Shown piece after piece: positions 17,402 to 28,000 of a stretch of 64,000 nucleotides of DNA. The notes below the pieces were generated by a model. That model saw only the letters and a list, made by a program, of their open reading frames with translations. It made no database searches and had not been told where the DNA came from. The DNA comes from Cyanobium sp. Tous-M-B4. GTDB taxonomy: Bacteria; Cyanobacteriota; Cyanobacteriia; PCC-6307; Cyanobiaceae. Location of the stretch: the NCBI RefSeq assembly GCF_024345395.1, contig NZ_JAGQBA010000001.1:372001-436000 (forward strand), read 5' to 3'. The translations under genes were made by a program, and so were the position numbers. Every line of letters begins with the position of its first letter. Within the stretch, counting starts at the first letter, position 1.

Positions 17402-20188
17402 GTGACCGACGCCTTGCCCAAGACCTACGACCCGGCGGGCACGGAAAGCCGCTGGCAGCAAGCCTGGGAGAGCAGCGGCGCCTTCCACCCGGATCCCGCT
17501 GCCCCCGGCGAGCCCTTCAGCGTGGTGATCCCGCCGCCGAACGTGACCGGCAGCCTGCACATGGGCCATGCCTTCAACACGGCCCTGATCGATACGATCG
17601 TGCGCTTCCAGCGCCTGCGCGGCAAAAACGTTCTGTGCTTGCCCGGCACTGATCACGCCTCGATCGCCGTGCAGACGATCCTTGAGAAGCAGCTCAAAGC
17701 CGAAGGCAAACGCAAAGAAGACCTAGGCCGCGAAGCTTTTCTGGAGCAGGCCTGGGCCTGGAAGACCGAGAGCGGCGGCACGATCGTGGGCCAGCTGCGG
17801 CGCCTGGGCTACTCGGTGGACTGGCAGCGCGAGCGCTTCACCCTCGACGCCGGCTGCAGCGCCGCCGTGATCGAGGCCTTTAACCGCCTGCACGAGCAGG
17901 GGCTGATCTACCGGGGCGAATACCTGGTGAATTGGTGCCCCGCCTCGGGATCTGCGGTGAGCGATCTGGAGGTGGAGATGAAGGAGGTGGACGGCCATCT
18001 TTGGCACTTCCGCTATCCACTCACGACCGGCAACGGCTTCCTGGAAGTGGCCACCACCCGTCCCGAAACCCTGCTGGGCGATACGGCCGTGGCGGTGAAT
18101 CCCAAGGATCCGCGCTACGCCGAGCTAGTGGGCCAGACCCTGACCCTGCCCCTGGTGGGCCGCGAGATCCCGATCGTGGCTGACGACCACGTGGATGCGG
18201 AGTTCGGTACCGGCTGCGTGAAAGTCACCCCGGCCCACGATCCCAACGACTTCGCGATCGGCCAGCGCCACAACCTGCCGCTGATCACGGTGATGGCCAA
18301 GGACGGCTCGATGAACGAGGCCGCCGGCCGCTTCCAGGGCCTCGATCGTTTCGAGGCCCGCCAGGCCGTGGTGGCTGCCATGGAGGAAGGCGGTTTCCTG
18401 GCGAAGGTGGAGGACTACCGCCACAGCGTGCCCTTCTCAGATCGCGGCAAGGTGCCGGTGGAGCCGCTGCTCTCCACCCAGTGGTTTGTGAAAACCGAGC
18501 CCCTGGCGGCCCGCTGCCGGGAGGCCCTCGAGAACGCCGATCCCCGTTTCGTGCCGGAGCGCTGGAGCAAGGTGTACCGCGACTGGCTCACCGACATCCG
18601 CGACTGGTGCATCTCCCGCCAGCTGTGGTGGGGTCACCGCATCCCCGCCTGGTTTGTGGTGAGCGAAACCGGCGGTGCCATCACCGACACCACGCCCTAT
18701 GTGGTGGCCCGTGATGAGTCAGAAGCCATGGCGAAGGCGGAAGCCCAATTTGGCGGCGGCACCCACGCCCATCCCGTGGTGCTGGAGCAGGACCCCGACG
18801 CCCTCGATACCTGGTTTTCCAGCGGCCTCTGGCCCTTCTCAACCCTGGGCTGGCCTCATGCCGATGCTGCCGACCTGGAGCGCTGGTATCCCACCAGCGT
18901 GCTGGTGACGGGCTTCGACATCATCTTCTTCTGGGTGGCCCGGATGACGATGATGGCCGGCGCCCTGATGAGTGGCCGGGAAGGTTCTGGAACCCCTTGG
19001 ATTCCATTCAGAGACGTGTACATCCACGGCCTGGTGCGGGATGAACAGAACCGCAAGATGAGCAAGTCCTCTGGCAACGGTATCGACCCGCTGCTGCTGA
19101 TTGAGCGCTATGGCGCCGATGCCCTGCGCTTTGCCCTGGTGCGTGAGGTGGCGGGGGCCGGCCAGGACATCCGCCTCGACTACGACCGCAAATCCGACAC
19201 CTCTGCCACGGTGGAGGCCTCGCGCAACTTCGCCAACAAGCTCTGGAACGTCACCCGTTTCGCCTTGATGAACCTGGGGGGCGAGATGCCCGCTTCGCTG
19301 GGCGAGCCGGATCCGGCGGCGCTGCAGCTGGCGGATCGCTGGATCCTGTCGCGGCTGGCGCGAGTCAACCTTGATACGGCTGAGCGCTATGGCAATTACG
19401 GCCTGGGCGAGGCGGCCAAGGGGCTTTATGAGTTCGCCTGGAACGAGGTGTGCGATTGGTATGTGGAGCTGATCAAGCGGCGGCTCAACCCAGGTGAAAA
19501 CCCGAGCCCAGCAGCCCTTGCCGACCAGCGCACCGCCCGCGCCGTGTTGACTAAGGTTCTTGGCGAGTTGCTGGTGATGCTGCATCCGCTGATGCCTCAC
19601 CTGAGTGAGGAGCTTTGGCACGGCCTCACTGGCCAGCCAGAGAGCAGCTTTCTGGCCCTGCAGAGCTGGCCGGCGCTTGATCAGGCTGCTCTAAACGGCC
19701 AGCTTGAAGCCCAGTTTGCCGAGCTGATCGAGGCGATTCGGGTGGTGCGCAACCTGCGGGCTTTGGCGGGGCTCAAGCCCAATCAGAGCGCGCCGGTGTC
19801 GTTTGTGACTGGCCGCGTTGAGCTGGCAGCCCTGCTGCAGGAGGCCAGCCCCGACATCACGGCTCTTACCCGAGCGGAAAGGGTGGAGGTGCTCGATCCC
19901 GCCGCCGCCGCCGCCAGCCCTGCCGCGCGGGCCCTGGCCGGCGTGAGTGGTGAGCTGCAGGTGCTGCTGCCCATTGAGGGCCTAGTGGATCTCGATGCCT
20001 TGCGCGGCCGCCTGGAGAAGGACATCGCCAAGGCAGATAGGGAGATCAAGGGCCTGGCGGGTCGCCTTGCCAATCCCAACTTTGCAGATAAGGCCCCACC
20101 TGAGGTGGTGCTGGAGTGCAAGGCAAACCTGGCCGAAGCCGAAGCCCAGGCGGCCCTGGCCCGCAGGCGCCTGGGGGATTTGGGCTGA
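17402..20188 (+). CDS. valS: Valyl-tRNA synthetase
   Basis: Charges tRNA-Val. About 928 residues from GTG 17402 ([13 protein letters not shown]), which matches the expected N-terminus; the open frame extends to ATG 17330, but that overlaps the divergent lipoprotein start. HIGH-type motif in [15 protein letters not shown], editing domain around [24 protein letters not shown] in [13 protein letters not shown], and a C-terminal coiled-coil arm ([20 protein letters not shown]). The stop is followed by the convergent dehydrogenase gene 7 bp later. Confidence 0.97.
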   Translation: MTDALPKTYDPAGTESRWQQAWESSGAFHPDPAAPGEPFSVVIPPPNVTGSLHMGHAFNTALIDTIVRFQRLRGKNVLCLPGTDHASIAVQTILEKQLKAEGKRKEDLGREAFLEQAWAWKTESGGTIVGQLRRLGYSVDWQRERFTLDAGCSAAVIEAFNRLHEQGLIYRGEYLVNWCPASGSAVSDLEVEMKEVDGHLWHFRYPLTTGNGFLEVATTRPETLLGDTAVAVNPKDPRYAELVGQTLTLPLVGREIPIVADDHVDAEFGTGCVKVTPAHDPNDFAIGQRHNLPLITVMAKDGSMNEAAGRFQGLDRFEARQAVVAAMEEGGFLAKVEDYRHSVPFSDRGKVPVEPLLSTQWFVKTEPLAARCREALENADPRFVPERWSKVYRDWLTDIRDWCISRQLWWGHRIPAWFVVSETGGAITDTTPYVVARDESEAMAKAEAQFGGGTHAHPVVLEQDPDALDTWFSSGLWPFSTLGWPHADAADLERWYPTSVLVTGFDIIFFWVARMTMMAGALMSGREGSGTPWIPFRDVYIHGLVRDEQNRKMSKSSGNGIDPLLLIERYGADALRFALVREVAGAGQDIRLDYDRKSDTSATVEASRNFANKLWNVTRFALMNLGGEMPASLGEPDPAALQLADRWILSRLARVNLDTAERYGNYGLGEAAKGLYEFAWNEVCDWYVELIKRRLNPGENPSPAALADQRTARAVLTKVLGELLVMLHPLMPHLSEELWHGLTGQPESSFLALQSWPALDQAALNGQLEAQFAELIEAIRVVRNLRALAGLKPNQSAPVSFVTGRVELAALLQEASPDITALTRAERVEVLDPAAAAASPAARALAGVSGELQVLLPIEGLVDLDALRGRLEKDIAKADREIKGLAGRLANPNFADKAPPEVVLECKANLAEAEAQAALARRRLGDLG

Positions 20189-20194
20189 TCTGGC

Positions 20195-21055
20195 CTAGTC
20201 GCAGCCTCCCGTGAGTCGATGCAGGGCGCTGTAGTCGAGGTCGTCTAGGCCGGCTGCGGTGGATCGCTCCAGCAGCTGGGCCAGGCCGCTGAGCCCCTCG
20301 CTGTTTATTCCTGCGTCAGCTGCAGCAAGTAAAAACAGTTGCAGGTCCTTGCGTAGATGGGCGGTGGGGAAGTTGGGGTTGACGTAGTCGTCGGCTAGTT
20401 CCTTGGCCAGCTTCTTGTCGAAGGTGGGGGCGTAGAGGGCGCTGGCCCGCAGGATCGCCATGAATTTCTCCACATCCACGCCCGCCCTCTGCACCAGGTG
20501 CAAGCTGAGGCTGAAGCTATGGGTGAGGCTGGCAATCAATTGATTGAGGGCCAGCTTGGTAGTGAGGGCGGCTCCCACCGGCCCCAGGTGGTGGGAGCCG
20601 CCGCCCAGGTGGGCGAGCACGGGCCGGGCCCGCTCCAGGGCCGCGGCGCTGCCGCCGACCATCAGCTGTAAGCAGCCGGAGAGAGCTTCTGGCTTGCTGC
20701 CCAGCACCGGCGTCTCCAGCAGTTCGGCACCAAGCTCAGCCAAGCCAGTTGCCAAAGCCTCGCTTTCCCCAGGGGCGATCGTGGCCACTTGCAGCACAAG
20801 CTTGCCCGCCAGGGCCATGCCGGCCTGCTCCAGCAGAACGGAGCTGGTGGTGGGGCCGTCGTTGAGCACGGTGATCACCAGCTCGCCGGCGGCTACGGCC
20901 TCAGCGGGGCTGGCGGCGGCCCGGGCGCCCAGGGCCAGCAGGGGCTTGCAGCGCTTGGGGTTGCGGTTCCACACCGTGAGCCGGTGGCCGCAGGCCAGCA
21001 GCCGCTCGCTGATCGCGCCGCCCAGCAGTCCGGTGCCCAGCAGGCTGATCTCCAT
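20195..21055 (-). CDS. NAD(P)-dependent beta-hydroxyacid dehydrogenase family
   Basis: 286 residues. Rossmann N-terminus MEISLLGTGLLGGAISERLL, a modified signature segment VATIAPGESEALATGL, and the helical C-terminal domain with the family's catalytic Lys region in GAALTTKLALNQLIASLTHS. Relatives are 3-hydroxyisobutyrate, tartronate-semialdehyde and glyoxylate/succinic-semialdehyde reductases; the substrate cannot be chosen from sequence alone. It lies 55 bp downstream of devA on the same strand and may be in the same transcript. Confidence 0.88.
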   Translation of the reverse strand: MEISLLGTGLLGGAISERLLACGHRLTVWNRNPKRCKPLLALGARAAASPAEAVAAGELVITVLNDGPTTSSVLLEQAGMALAGKLVLQVATIAPGESEALATGLAELGAELLETPVLGSKPEALSGCLQLMVGGSAAALERARPVLAHLGGGSHHLGPVGAALTTKLALNQLIASLTHSFSLSLHLVQRAGVDVEKFMAILRASALYAPTFDKKLAKELADDYVNPNFPTAHLRKDLQLFLLAAADAGINSEGLSGLAQLLERSTAAGLDDLDYSALHRLTGGCD

Positions 21056-21110
21056 TGGCAGGATGGGGTGGCGGCGCTCAAGCTACCGGGGGCAGGCTCA
21101 GGGCCTGGGC

Positions 21111-21824
21111 TCAGGCGCTCGCCACCAGTCGGCCGTCCTCCAGGCTCACCACTCGGTCAGCGATGTCAATGATCTTGTTGTCGTGGGTCACCATCACGAT
21201 CGCCGCCCGCTGCTCGTCGGCCAGCTGGCGGAACAGCTCCACCGCCATCCGGCCGGAATCCTTGTCGAGGGCGGCAGTGGGCTCATCGGCCAGTAGCAGC
21301 TGGGGCTGGGGCGCCAGGGCACGGGCGATCGCCACCCGCTGCTTCTGGCCGCCGGAGAGCTTCTCGGGGTAGTAGCTGCTCCGCTCGGCCAGGTCCACCT
21401 CGGCCAGCATGACCGCGCAGCGTTCGTCCATCGCCGGCCGGCCTCGCTCCAGCCAGTTGGGGTGTACCTCCAGGCCTACCCGTACGTTTTCGAGCGCATT
21501 GAGATAGGGCAGCAGGTTGTGGGCCTGGAAGATGAAACCCACCTGGCGACGCAGCCGGGTGAGGGTGGTCCGATCAGCGTGCAGAAGCTCCGATCCCAGG
21601 ATGCGCAGGCTGCCGCACTGGGCCGCCCGCAACCCGCCCAGCATGGTGAGCAGGGTGGTTTTGCCCGAACCTGAGGGGCCGGTGAGGATCAGGATCTCGC
21701 CTGGCTGCACGGTCAGGCTGATGTCGTGGAGCACCGGCTTGGCCGCACCAGCCTCCACGAAGGCGTGGTCGAGGTGCTCGACCGTAATCAGGGGTGTGAT
21801 TGGTGGCGTGATTGGTGGCGCCAT
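21111..21824 (-). CDS. devA: DevA-family ABC transporter ATP-binding protein
   Basis: 237 residues with Walker A GPSGSGKTT, signature LSGGQKQRVAIARAL, Walker B LLLADEPTAALD and the switch His in VMVTHD. Together with DevC and DevB it would form a MacB-like exporter; the Anabaena homologue exports heterocyst glycolipids, but in a unicellular strain the cargo is unknown. ATG 21824 sits 2 bp after the devC stop. The N-terminus carries an ITPP repeat from a 12-bp tandem duplication. Confidence 0.92.
   Translation of the reverse strand: MAPPITPPITPLITVEHLDHAFVEAGAAKPVLHDISLTVQPGEILILTGPSGSGKTTLLTMLGGLRAAQCGSLRILGSELLHADRTTLTRLRRQVGFIFQAHNLLPYLNALENVRVGLEVHPNWLERGRPAMDERCAVMLAEVDLAERSSYYPEKLSGGQKQRVAIARALAPQPQLLLADEPTAALDKDSGRMAVELFRQLADEQRAAIVMVTHDNKIIDIADRVVSLEDGRLVASA
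21796..21819. repeat. 12-bp perfect tandem repeat at the devA 5' end
   Basis: GTGATTGGTGGC occurs twice back to back, 2 bp inside the devA start codon on the opposite strand. It encodes the repeated Ile-Thr-Pro-Pro at residues 4-11. A degenerate third copy follows (ITPL/LITV). Confidence 0.8.
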
Positions 21825-21826
21825 AG

Positions 21827-23020
21827 TCAGAAGATGTCGGCTGGATCGAGGCGGCGCAGCTTGGCGGTGGCCAGCCAGCCCGACACGCCGCACACGCCCA
21901 GGGTGAAGGCGAACACCAGCACCGCTCGGCCGGCGCTCATCACCACCATCAGTGAGGTGGAGCGGGCCAGGAAGCCGTAGAGCCCCAGCGAGAGCAACAG
22001 GCTGGGGGCGAAGGCCAGCAGGGCCAGGATCAGCGACTCCTGCATGATGATCCCCACCACAAAGCCGTCGTCGTAGCCAATCGCCTTGAGGGTGGCGTAC
22101 TCCGTTAGGTGATCGCTCACGTCGGAGTAGAGGATCTGATAAACAATGATGCCGCTTACCACCAGACCCACCAGCACTCCCAGGCCGAAGATCAGGCCGA
22201 AGGAGCTGTTGCGGCGCCAGTAAGCCTCCTCGGCGGCGGCTAGCTCCTCAATTGTGAATACCTTCACCGAGGGATCGAGGAAGGTGGCCAGGGTGGTCTT
22301 CACCCGCAGCGGGTCTACGCCTGGCTGCAGTTGAATCACGCCCATCTGGATGTCGTCGGCGCTCTGGTTGGGGAAATAGTTTTTGAAGTTGGTGGCCGAT
22401 GTCACCAGGTTGATATCGGCAGCGAAGGTGAGTCCCAGCGAGAAAAGACCGGTCACCACCGACCGCACGCCGCCCAGCTCGGTCTCGTAGCTGCCCTCGC
22501 GCCGCACCGTGGCAGCCACCGGACCGGCGTTGGCCTTGGATCGCACATCGAACAGCAGGGCATCGCCGCGTTGCAGCAGCAGCCGATCGTTGGCCAGCTC
22601 GGGCAGTCGCAGAGCCGGGTTCTCCGGCGCGATGCCGAAGACCAGCGCCTGTTTCTGCTGGCGGGTGTCGCTGTTGAGCCACTGGCTCAGGCCCAAATAC
22701 AGCGGTGTCACGGCCTTCACCCCTTCCACCCCTAGGGCCTGGGTGAGACGGGCACGGGGAAAGTTCACCTGCTCACCCAGGTAGAGGTAGCGGCCGCTAA
22801 CCATCACCAATTCGCCGTTGATCTGCTGGATCGGGCGCTTCTGGCTGTCGTAGAGGCCGCCGGAGAGCCCTAACTGGAAGAACACCAGCACGTTGGCGAA
22901 GCTGACCCCGGCGATGGCGGCGGCCAGGCGCATTGGCCGGTGGATCGCCTGGCGCCAGGCCAGGGGCGTGCGGCGCAGCACCAAGGGCAAAGGTGGCAGG
23001 CGCGGGATCTTTTGGCTCAT
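21827..23020 (-). CDS. devC: DevC-family ABC exporter permease
   Basis: 397 residues with the FtsX/MacB topology: one membrane helix near residues 32-55, a large extracytoplasmic domain (about 60-270), then three helices at about 280-305, 330-355 and 365-385. GYDDGFVVGIIMQESLILAL and LRRLDPADIF are typical of DevC proteins. ATGA overlap with the devB stop upstream, and devA follows after 2 bp, so the three genes form one operon. Confidence 0.93.
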   Translation of the reverse strand: MSQKIPRLPPLPLVLRRTPLAWRQAIHRPMRLAAAIAGVSFANVLVFFQLGLSGGLYDSQKRPIQQINGELVMVSGRYLYLGEQVNFPRARLTQALGVEGVKAVTPLYLGLSQWLNSDTRQQKQALVFGIAPENPALRLPELANDRLLLQRGDALLFDVRSKANAGPVAATVRREGSYETELGGVRSVVTGLFSLGLTFAADINLVTSATNFKNYFPNQSADDIQMGVIQLQPGVDPLRVKTTLATFLDPSVKVFTIEELAAAEEAYWRRNSSFGLIFGLGVLVGLVVSGIIVYQILYSDVSDHLTEYATLKAIGYDDGFVVGIIMQESLILALLAFAPSLLLSLGLYGFLARSTSLMVVMSAGRAVLVFAFTLGVCGVSGWLATAKLRRLDPADIF

Positions 23021-24120
23021 CGTGGGCTCGGCTGCGACAGGCCGCTCTGTTCGCGCCGCTGCTGGTCCACCAGCTGCTCCAACCGCTGGCGCTGCTCGCG
23101 CTGCTGTTCGGGCGTGAGTGGCTCGAACAGCACGTTCACCTGCAGGTAGTTGATGGCGCTGGCCATCGCGGCCGCCTCCGGCCCCAGGCCGATCTTCACC
23201 TCGAATACCCGCCGGTCGAGGTTTTCGCCTGCTTGACCGCTGAACACGCTCTGGCGGCTCACCTGGCGGGCGATCTCCACCACCTTGCCCTCCATCTGTT
23301 TGTTGGGGAAGCCGTCGGCGCTGATCACCGCCCGCTGGCCCAGGGTGATGCCGCCCCGGTCGGTCTGGTACACCTCGGCGATGACCCCCATGCGGCTGCT
23401 GTCGCCCAACTCGAGAATGCCCTCATCTCCCACCTTGTCGCCCGGGTAGGCATTGATCTTGAACACCGTGCCGCCGAAGGGCGCACGGATCGTGGCCTTG
23501 GCCAGTTCGGCCTGATTGCGGGCCAGGGTCGCCCGCGATTCGTCCCGTTCGGCTCGCAGGGTGGCCTCGTCGCTGAGGGCCTGCTCCAGGTTGGCCCGGC
23601 TGGTGCTTTCGATCGTGATCCGCCGGTCGCGCACCTCGGCGCTGCTGGCCCCTTGGGCGTAGAGCTGGCTGTAGCGCCGCAGCTCCACCGTCGCCTGGGT
23701 CAGCTCGGCCCGGTAGCGGCTGATCACACTGGCCTGGGCCGTCACCTTGCGCTCCGCGACCTGCACCGCTGCCTGGGCTTCCCGCACGCTGCGATCGAGG
23801 CTTTGGGCGCTGTCCATCACCGCCAGCACCTGGCCCTTGCTCACCTGCTGGCCCTCCTTCACCCGCAGCTCGCGCACGGCATCGTTGCTGAGCGAGGCCG
23901 GCACCGACAGCTTCACCACCCGATCGAGCGGCTCCACCCTCCCCAGGGCGGCGATCCGCCGCGGCAGGGGCTGCTGCTGCTGGGTCTGCTCAGCCTGGTG
24001 CCGCTGGTTCTGCCGCACCGCCAGCCCGATCCCCACACCGGCCAGGGCCAGGGCTGCCAGGCCGGGCACCAGCCAGCGGGGCCACGGTCGACTCGGTGCA
24101 CCCGAGGGGCGGATTGCCAT
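23017..24120 (-). CDS. devB: DevB-family membrane fusion protein
   Basis: 367 residues of the HlyD/adaptor type: membrane anchor at about 16-35, lipoyl-like half motif GRVEPLDRVVKLSVP, a long coiled coil (about 105-215, rich in Ala/Arg/Glu), the second half motif IRAPFGGTVFKINAYPGDKV, and a beta-barrel. The C-terminus is Gln/Arg-rich (QREQRQRLEQLVDQQRREQ). It bridges the inner-membrane exporter to an outer-membrane channel. First gene of devBCA, divergent from the TVP38-type gene. Confidence 0.93.
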   Translation of the reverse strand: MAIRPSGAPSRPWPRWLVPGLAALALAGVGIGLAVRQNQRHQAEQTQQQQPLPRRIAALGRVEPLDRVVKLSVPASLSNDAVRELRVKEGQQVSKGQVLAVMDSAQSLDRSVREAQAAVQVAERKVTAQASVISRYRAELTQATVELRRYSQLYAQGASSAEVRDRRITIESTSRANLEQALSDEATLRAERDESRATLARNQAELAKATIRAPFGGTVFKINAYPGDKVGDEGILELGDSSRMGVIAEVYQTDRGGITLGQRAVISADGFPNKQMEGKVVEIARQVSRQSVFSGQAGENLDRRVFEVKIGLGPEAAAMASAINYLQVNVLFEPLTPEQQREQRQRLEQLVDQQRREQSGLSQPSPR

Positions 24121-24228
24121 GGCAGCTTTTCTTTCTTTACCCGTTGTAGAGCGAGTGGCGGCCGCCGACTAGGACCAGCTGATTAACGCTTCACGCTGCA
24201 GGATGGCTACTGCAGCTTCCGTTCATCC

Positions 24229-24855
24229 ATGCCCCTCCCCGGCGACTGGCTGAATCCTGAGACGACAGCCAAGTTGCTTGACCTCCTGCGCTCCCCTGCA
24301 GGTGCCCTGGCCTTTGTGCCCCTTTACGCGCTCTGGGTAACCCTGTTGCTGCCGGGGGTATGGGCTTCGATGCTGGCTGGCGCCCTGTATGGCACCTGGT
24401 GGGGCAGCTTGATCGTGTTTGTAGGGGCCTGCCTGGGGGCCGAGGCCGCTTTCCTGCTCGGCCGCACCTGGATGCGCAATTGGGCCCGCCGGCGGCTGGC
24501 GGTGGTGCCGAAGCTGCTGGCGATCGAGCAGGCGGTGAGCCGGGAGGGGCTGAAGTTGGTGCTGCTCACCCGCCTCTCACCGGCCTTTCCCTTCTCCCTG
24601 CTCAATTTCGCCTATGGCCTCAGTGAGGTGAGCCTGCGCGACTACACCATTGGCTTGATCGGCATCCTGCCCGGCACGATCCTGTTTTGCGGCCTGGGCG
24701 CCTTGGCCGGCGATGTGGCCCGCTTCGGCGAAGTGCTCTCAGGCCAGGCCGATGCCGGCACCTGGGCCCTGCGGATTGTGGGCCTGCTGGCCACCGTGGT
24801 CTCGGTGTGGGTGGCTGGCAAGGCGGCGCAGCGGGCACTTCAAGTTAAGGATTGA
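24229..24855 (+). CDS. TVP38/TMEM64 (VTT domain) membrane protein
   Basis: 208 residues with about five membrane segments. The VTT/SNARE-associated core is visible as LAGALYGTWWGSLIVFVGACLG, EGLKLVLLTRLSPAFPFSLL and IGLIGILPGTILFCGLGA. DedA-superfamily members of this type are proposed lipid scramblases or flippases. It stands alone, divergent from devB, with a 108-bp shared upstream region. The start at 24229 is the only ATG that keeps the family length. Confidence 0.92.
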   Translation: MPLPGDWLNPETTAKLLDLLRSPAGALAFVPLYALWVTLLLPGVWASMLAGALYGTWWGSLIVFVGACLGAEAAFLLGRTWMRNWARRRLAVVPKLLAIEQAVSREGLKLVLLTRLSPAFPFSLLNFAYGLSEVSLRDYTIGLIGILPGTILFCGLGALAGDVARFGEVLSGQADAGTWALRIVGLLATVVSVWVAGKAAQRALQVKD

Positions 24856-24983
24856 TTGTGATTAGAGGGGCTTTGTGATGAGCTATGCGGTGCACTTGTT
24901 GCCTTTACGACATTACTGCCAATTTTGCCTAAATTCCTAACCAGGCCATAAACAGCGGGGGCTGGTGCTCAAGCCACGGTGAT

Positions 24984-25004
24984 GTCAGACCGAATTTGTC
25001 TGAC
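24984..25004. promoter_or_regulatory. Perfect inverted repeat immediately before the 25007 start codon
   Basis: GTCAGAC (24984-24990), a 7-base spacer, then GTCTGAC (24998-25004), ending 2 bp before ATG. No purine-rich Shine-Dalgarno is visible elsewhere upstream. In RNA this would fold a 7-bp hairpin over the ribosome-loading region; in DNA it could be a dimeric operator. Which of these applies is unknown. Confidence 0.55.
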
Positions 25005-25006
25005 CC

Positions 25007-28000
25007 ATGGCTCCCGCCCCCAAGGCCAAATCCAGCGTCAATTTCGAAGTCCAGGCATCTGCCCGCAAATCTGAGAGTGCCGTTCAAGTAGCAGCATCTG
25101 CAGTCGCACCAGCACCTGCAGCCGCACCAGTATCAGTGCCTGTTGCCGCACCAGCAGCAGTGCCTGCTGCCCCGGCTCTGGCCAACAGCAATGCATTCCC
25201 TGGTCAGCCTGCAGAAGCTCCCGCAGCTCCCCTGCTGGGAACTCTCAACCTGACGCCCACTGGCACCTCGGGCGAACAGTTCCAGACCGAAATTTCCGCC
25301 ACCGTCACGATCGGCGGCAAGTTGTTTGTGCTCTCCAGCGGCGGCGGCAGCACCCTGCAGGTGACTGATGCCACCGATGCCACCCAGCCAGAGCTGGTGG
25401 GCCGTGAGTCCTATGGCGACGGCTACGTCTCCACATCAGTAGCCAGCTACGGCGATCTCCTGGCTGTGGCCCTGTCGCCGGCCGACTACGACACCACCGG
25501 CGGCAAGGGCCTGGTGCGCTTCTATCGCGTCGGCGTCAACGGCACGCTCACCCAGATTGCCGATGTTGTTGTTGGCTATCTGCCTGATGGGATCGCCTTC
25601 AATGAAACTGGCACCAAGCTGGTGATTGCCAATGAAGGTCAGCCTGCGGCTGGCTACACCCTGGATCGCCCTGGCAGCATCGGCATCATTGACATTCAGG
25701 GTCGCGTGAACCCTGTTTTCACCTATACCGATCTTCTCTTTGATAATGTTGCCCTGCCGGAGGGCATCCGCATCTCCGGCCCCACGGGTACCACCCAGGC
25801 CACCGACATCGAGCCTGAATACGTCGCGATCCAGGGCATCTACGCCTACGTGACGTTGCAAGAGAACAATGGCGTGGCAAAGGTGAATCTGGCCACCAAC
25901 ACGATCGAGAAGATCTTCTCCCTGGGAACGGTCGACTACAGCACCCAGTTGGTGGATCTGAGCGACAAGGATGGTGGTTTCAAGCCCATGCTGGGCCAGG
26001 ACTATGAGGGCCTGCGCATGGCCGACGGCATCGCTGCCTACAGCGTCAAGGGTAAGGACTACTTCATCACCGCCAACGAGGGTGATGGCCGTGAGTACGG
26101 CACCTACACAGACGAAGCCCGCGGTTCCGGCAACGCCAATCGGGTCAAGCGTCTGACGGATGACGCCAATGTCGGTACTGATCTCACCACCACCTTCGGC
26201 AGCCGCAGCATCACCATCTTCGATGCCGACACCGGTGCCATGCTCTGGGACAGCGGCAACACCCTGCAGACGATTGCCTTCGCTGCCGGTGTGTACGACG
26301 ACGGCCGCAGTGACGACAAGGGCGCGGAACCCGAGGGCGTGGTGGTCGCCAAGGTGGACGGCCGCACCTACGCCATCGTCTCGCTGGAGCGGGGCGTCAG
26401 CTCGATGCTGGCCGTGTTCGACGTGAGCGATCCCACCGCCGGTCAGTTTGTGACCAGCACGGTGATCGCCGGAAGTATTTCACCTGAAGGCCTGCTGGTG
26501 GTAGATGCCAAGCAGAGCCCCACGGGCCGCACGCAGTTGGTGGTGTCTAACGAAATCTCCAACACTCTCAACATCTTCGACCTCGAGGCCCTGATCGCGG
26601 CGCCTCCTGTGGCCGGTGCCGGCACCTTCACCAGCACCATGCTCAAGGATGTGGAGGGTGGCCCGGAGCTGCAGATCACCAGCCTGCTCACGGCCGGTGA
26701 ATTCACCAATGGCCTAAACCCGGGCGACAGCGTCTACGCTCCCACCAGCATCTTTGATGGCCAGGGTGCTTACGACAATGGCGATGGCACCTATACCCTC
26801 CTGGTCAATAGCGAGCTCGGTTCCACCAGCGGCTATGGCTACCTGCTGCCTGGGGTTGAGGGTGGCTTCACTGGCGCCCGCGTTAGCAGCCTGGTGATCG
26901 ATAAGGACGTCGACGATGACGCCAGCAACGGCTACCAGAGTGCCGTGATTGCCGGTGGCCTGGCCTACGACAGCATCTACCTCGATGGCTCAGACACGGC
27001 GATCGATGAGGCTGCCGATCTTGGTGCCGGATTCAAGCGCTTCTGCGCCGCAAATCTGGTGGAAGCCAACAGCTTTGGTGCAGACATGGGCTTTGCCGAT
27101 CGCATCTACTTAGTGGGTGAAGAGGAGTTCGTGGGTGCTGGTGGCTCCTTCTTTGCCCTTGATGTGAATGGCCGCGCCATCCACGAGGTGTTGGGCTTCG
27201 GCAAGGGCACCTGGGAGTCGGCCACAAGCATCGACACCGGCAGCACCGACACGGTGGCCGTGCTGCTGTTTGACGATGCCAAGGCGCCTCTCTACATGTG
27301 GGTGGGCACCAAGAGCGCGGCTGCGGATGCCAGCTTCCTGGAGCGCAATGGCCTGGCAGCTAGCCAGGGGACGCTTTACACCTACGTCACCACGGCGCTC
27401 GATGGTTACGAGACTGGTGCGAGCACAGGCCCGGACTCTTCCGATCTGTTCGCCTTCACCGAGGTGAATGGCATCAATACAGCCATCAACGGCAGCTGGG
27501 TTGATCTGGCAAGCCTTAATGCCGATTACGCCAGTCTGGGCGCTCCCGCCCTGCGCGAATTGGCGGTCAATGCCGGTGCGTTGCAGCTCAGCCGGATCGA
27601 AGACGGCGAGGTGAATCCTCTCAACAGCCAGCAGGCGGTGTTCGTATCCACCGGTACGGCTGATTTCAACAAGGGTGATCTTTACGGCAACGTCTACACC
27701 CTGGATTTCAGTGCCGCCTTCGGCAGTGATGGCTTGGTTGCCGCCTCTGGTGAATCGGTGCTCAAGGTTGTCTATGACGGCGATCTGCTGGATGACCCCA
27801 CCACGGGTCTCCGCAACCCCGACAACATGACCATCAGTGCCGATGGTTTTGCCTACCTCCAGGAGGACCGGGCCAACGGCGGCGGCACTGACATCAGCGC
27901 CGGCAACTTCGGCACCCAGGAGGCCTCGATCTGGCAGCTGGAAATCGACTCGATCACCGGTGACTCCATTGGGGATCCCACCCGCTGGGCCCAGATCGAC

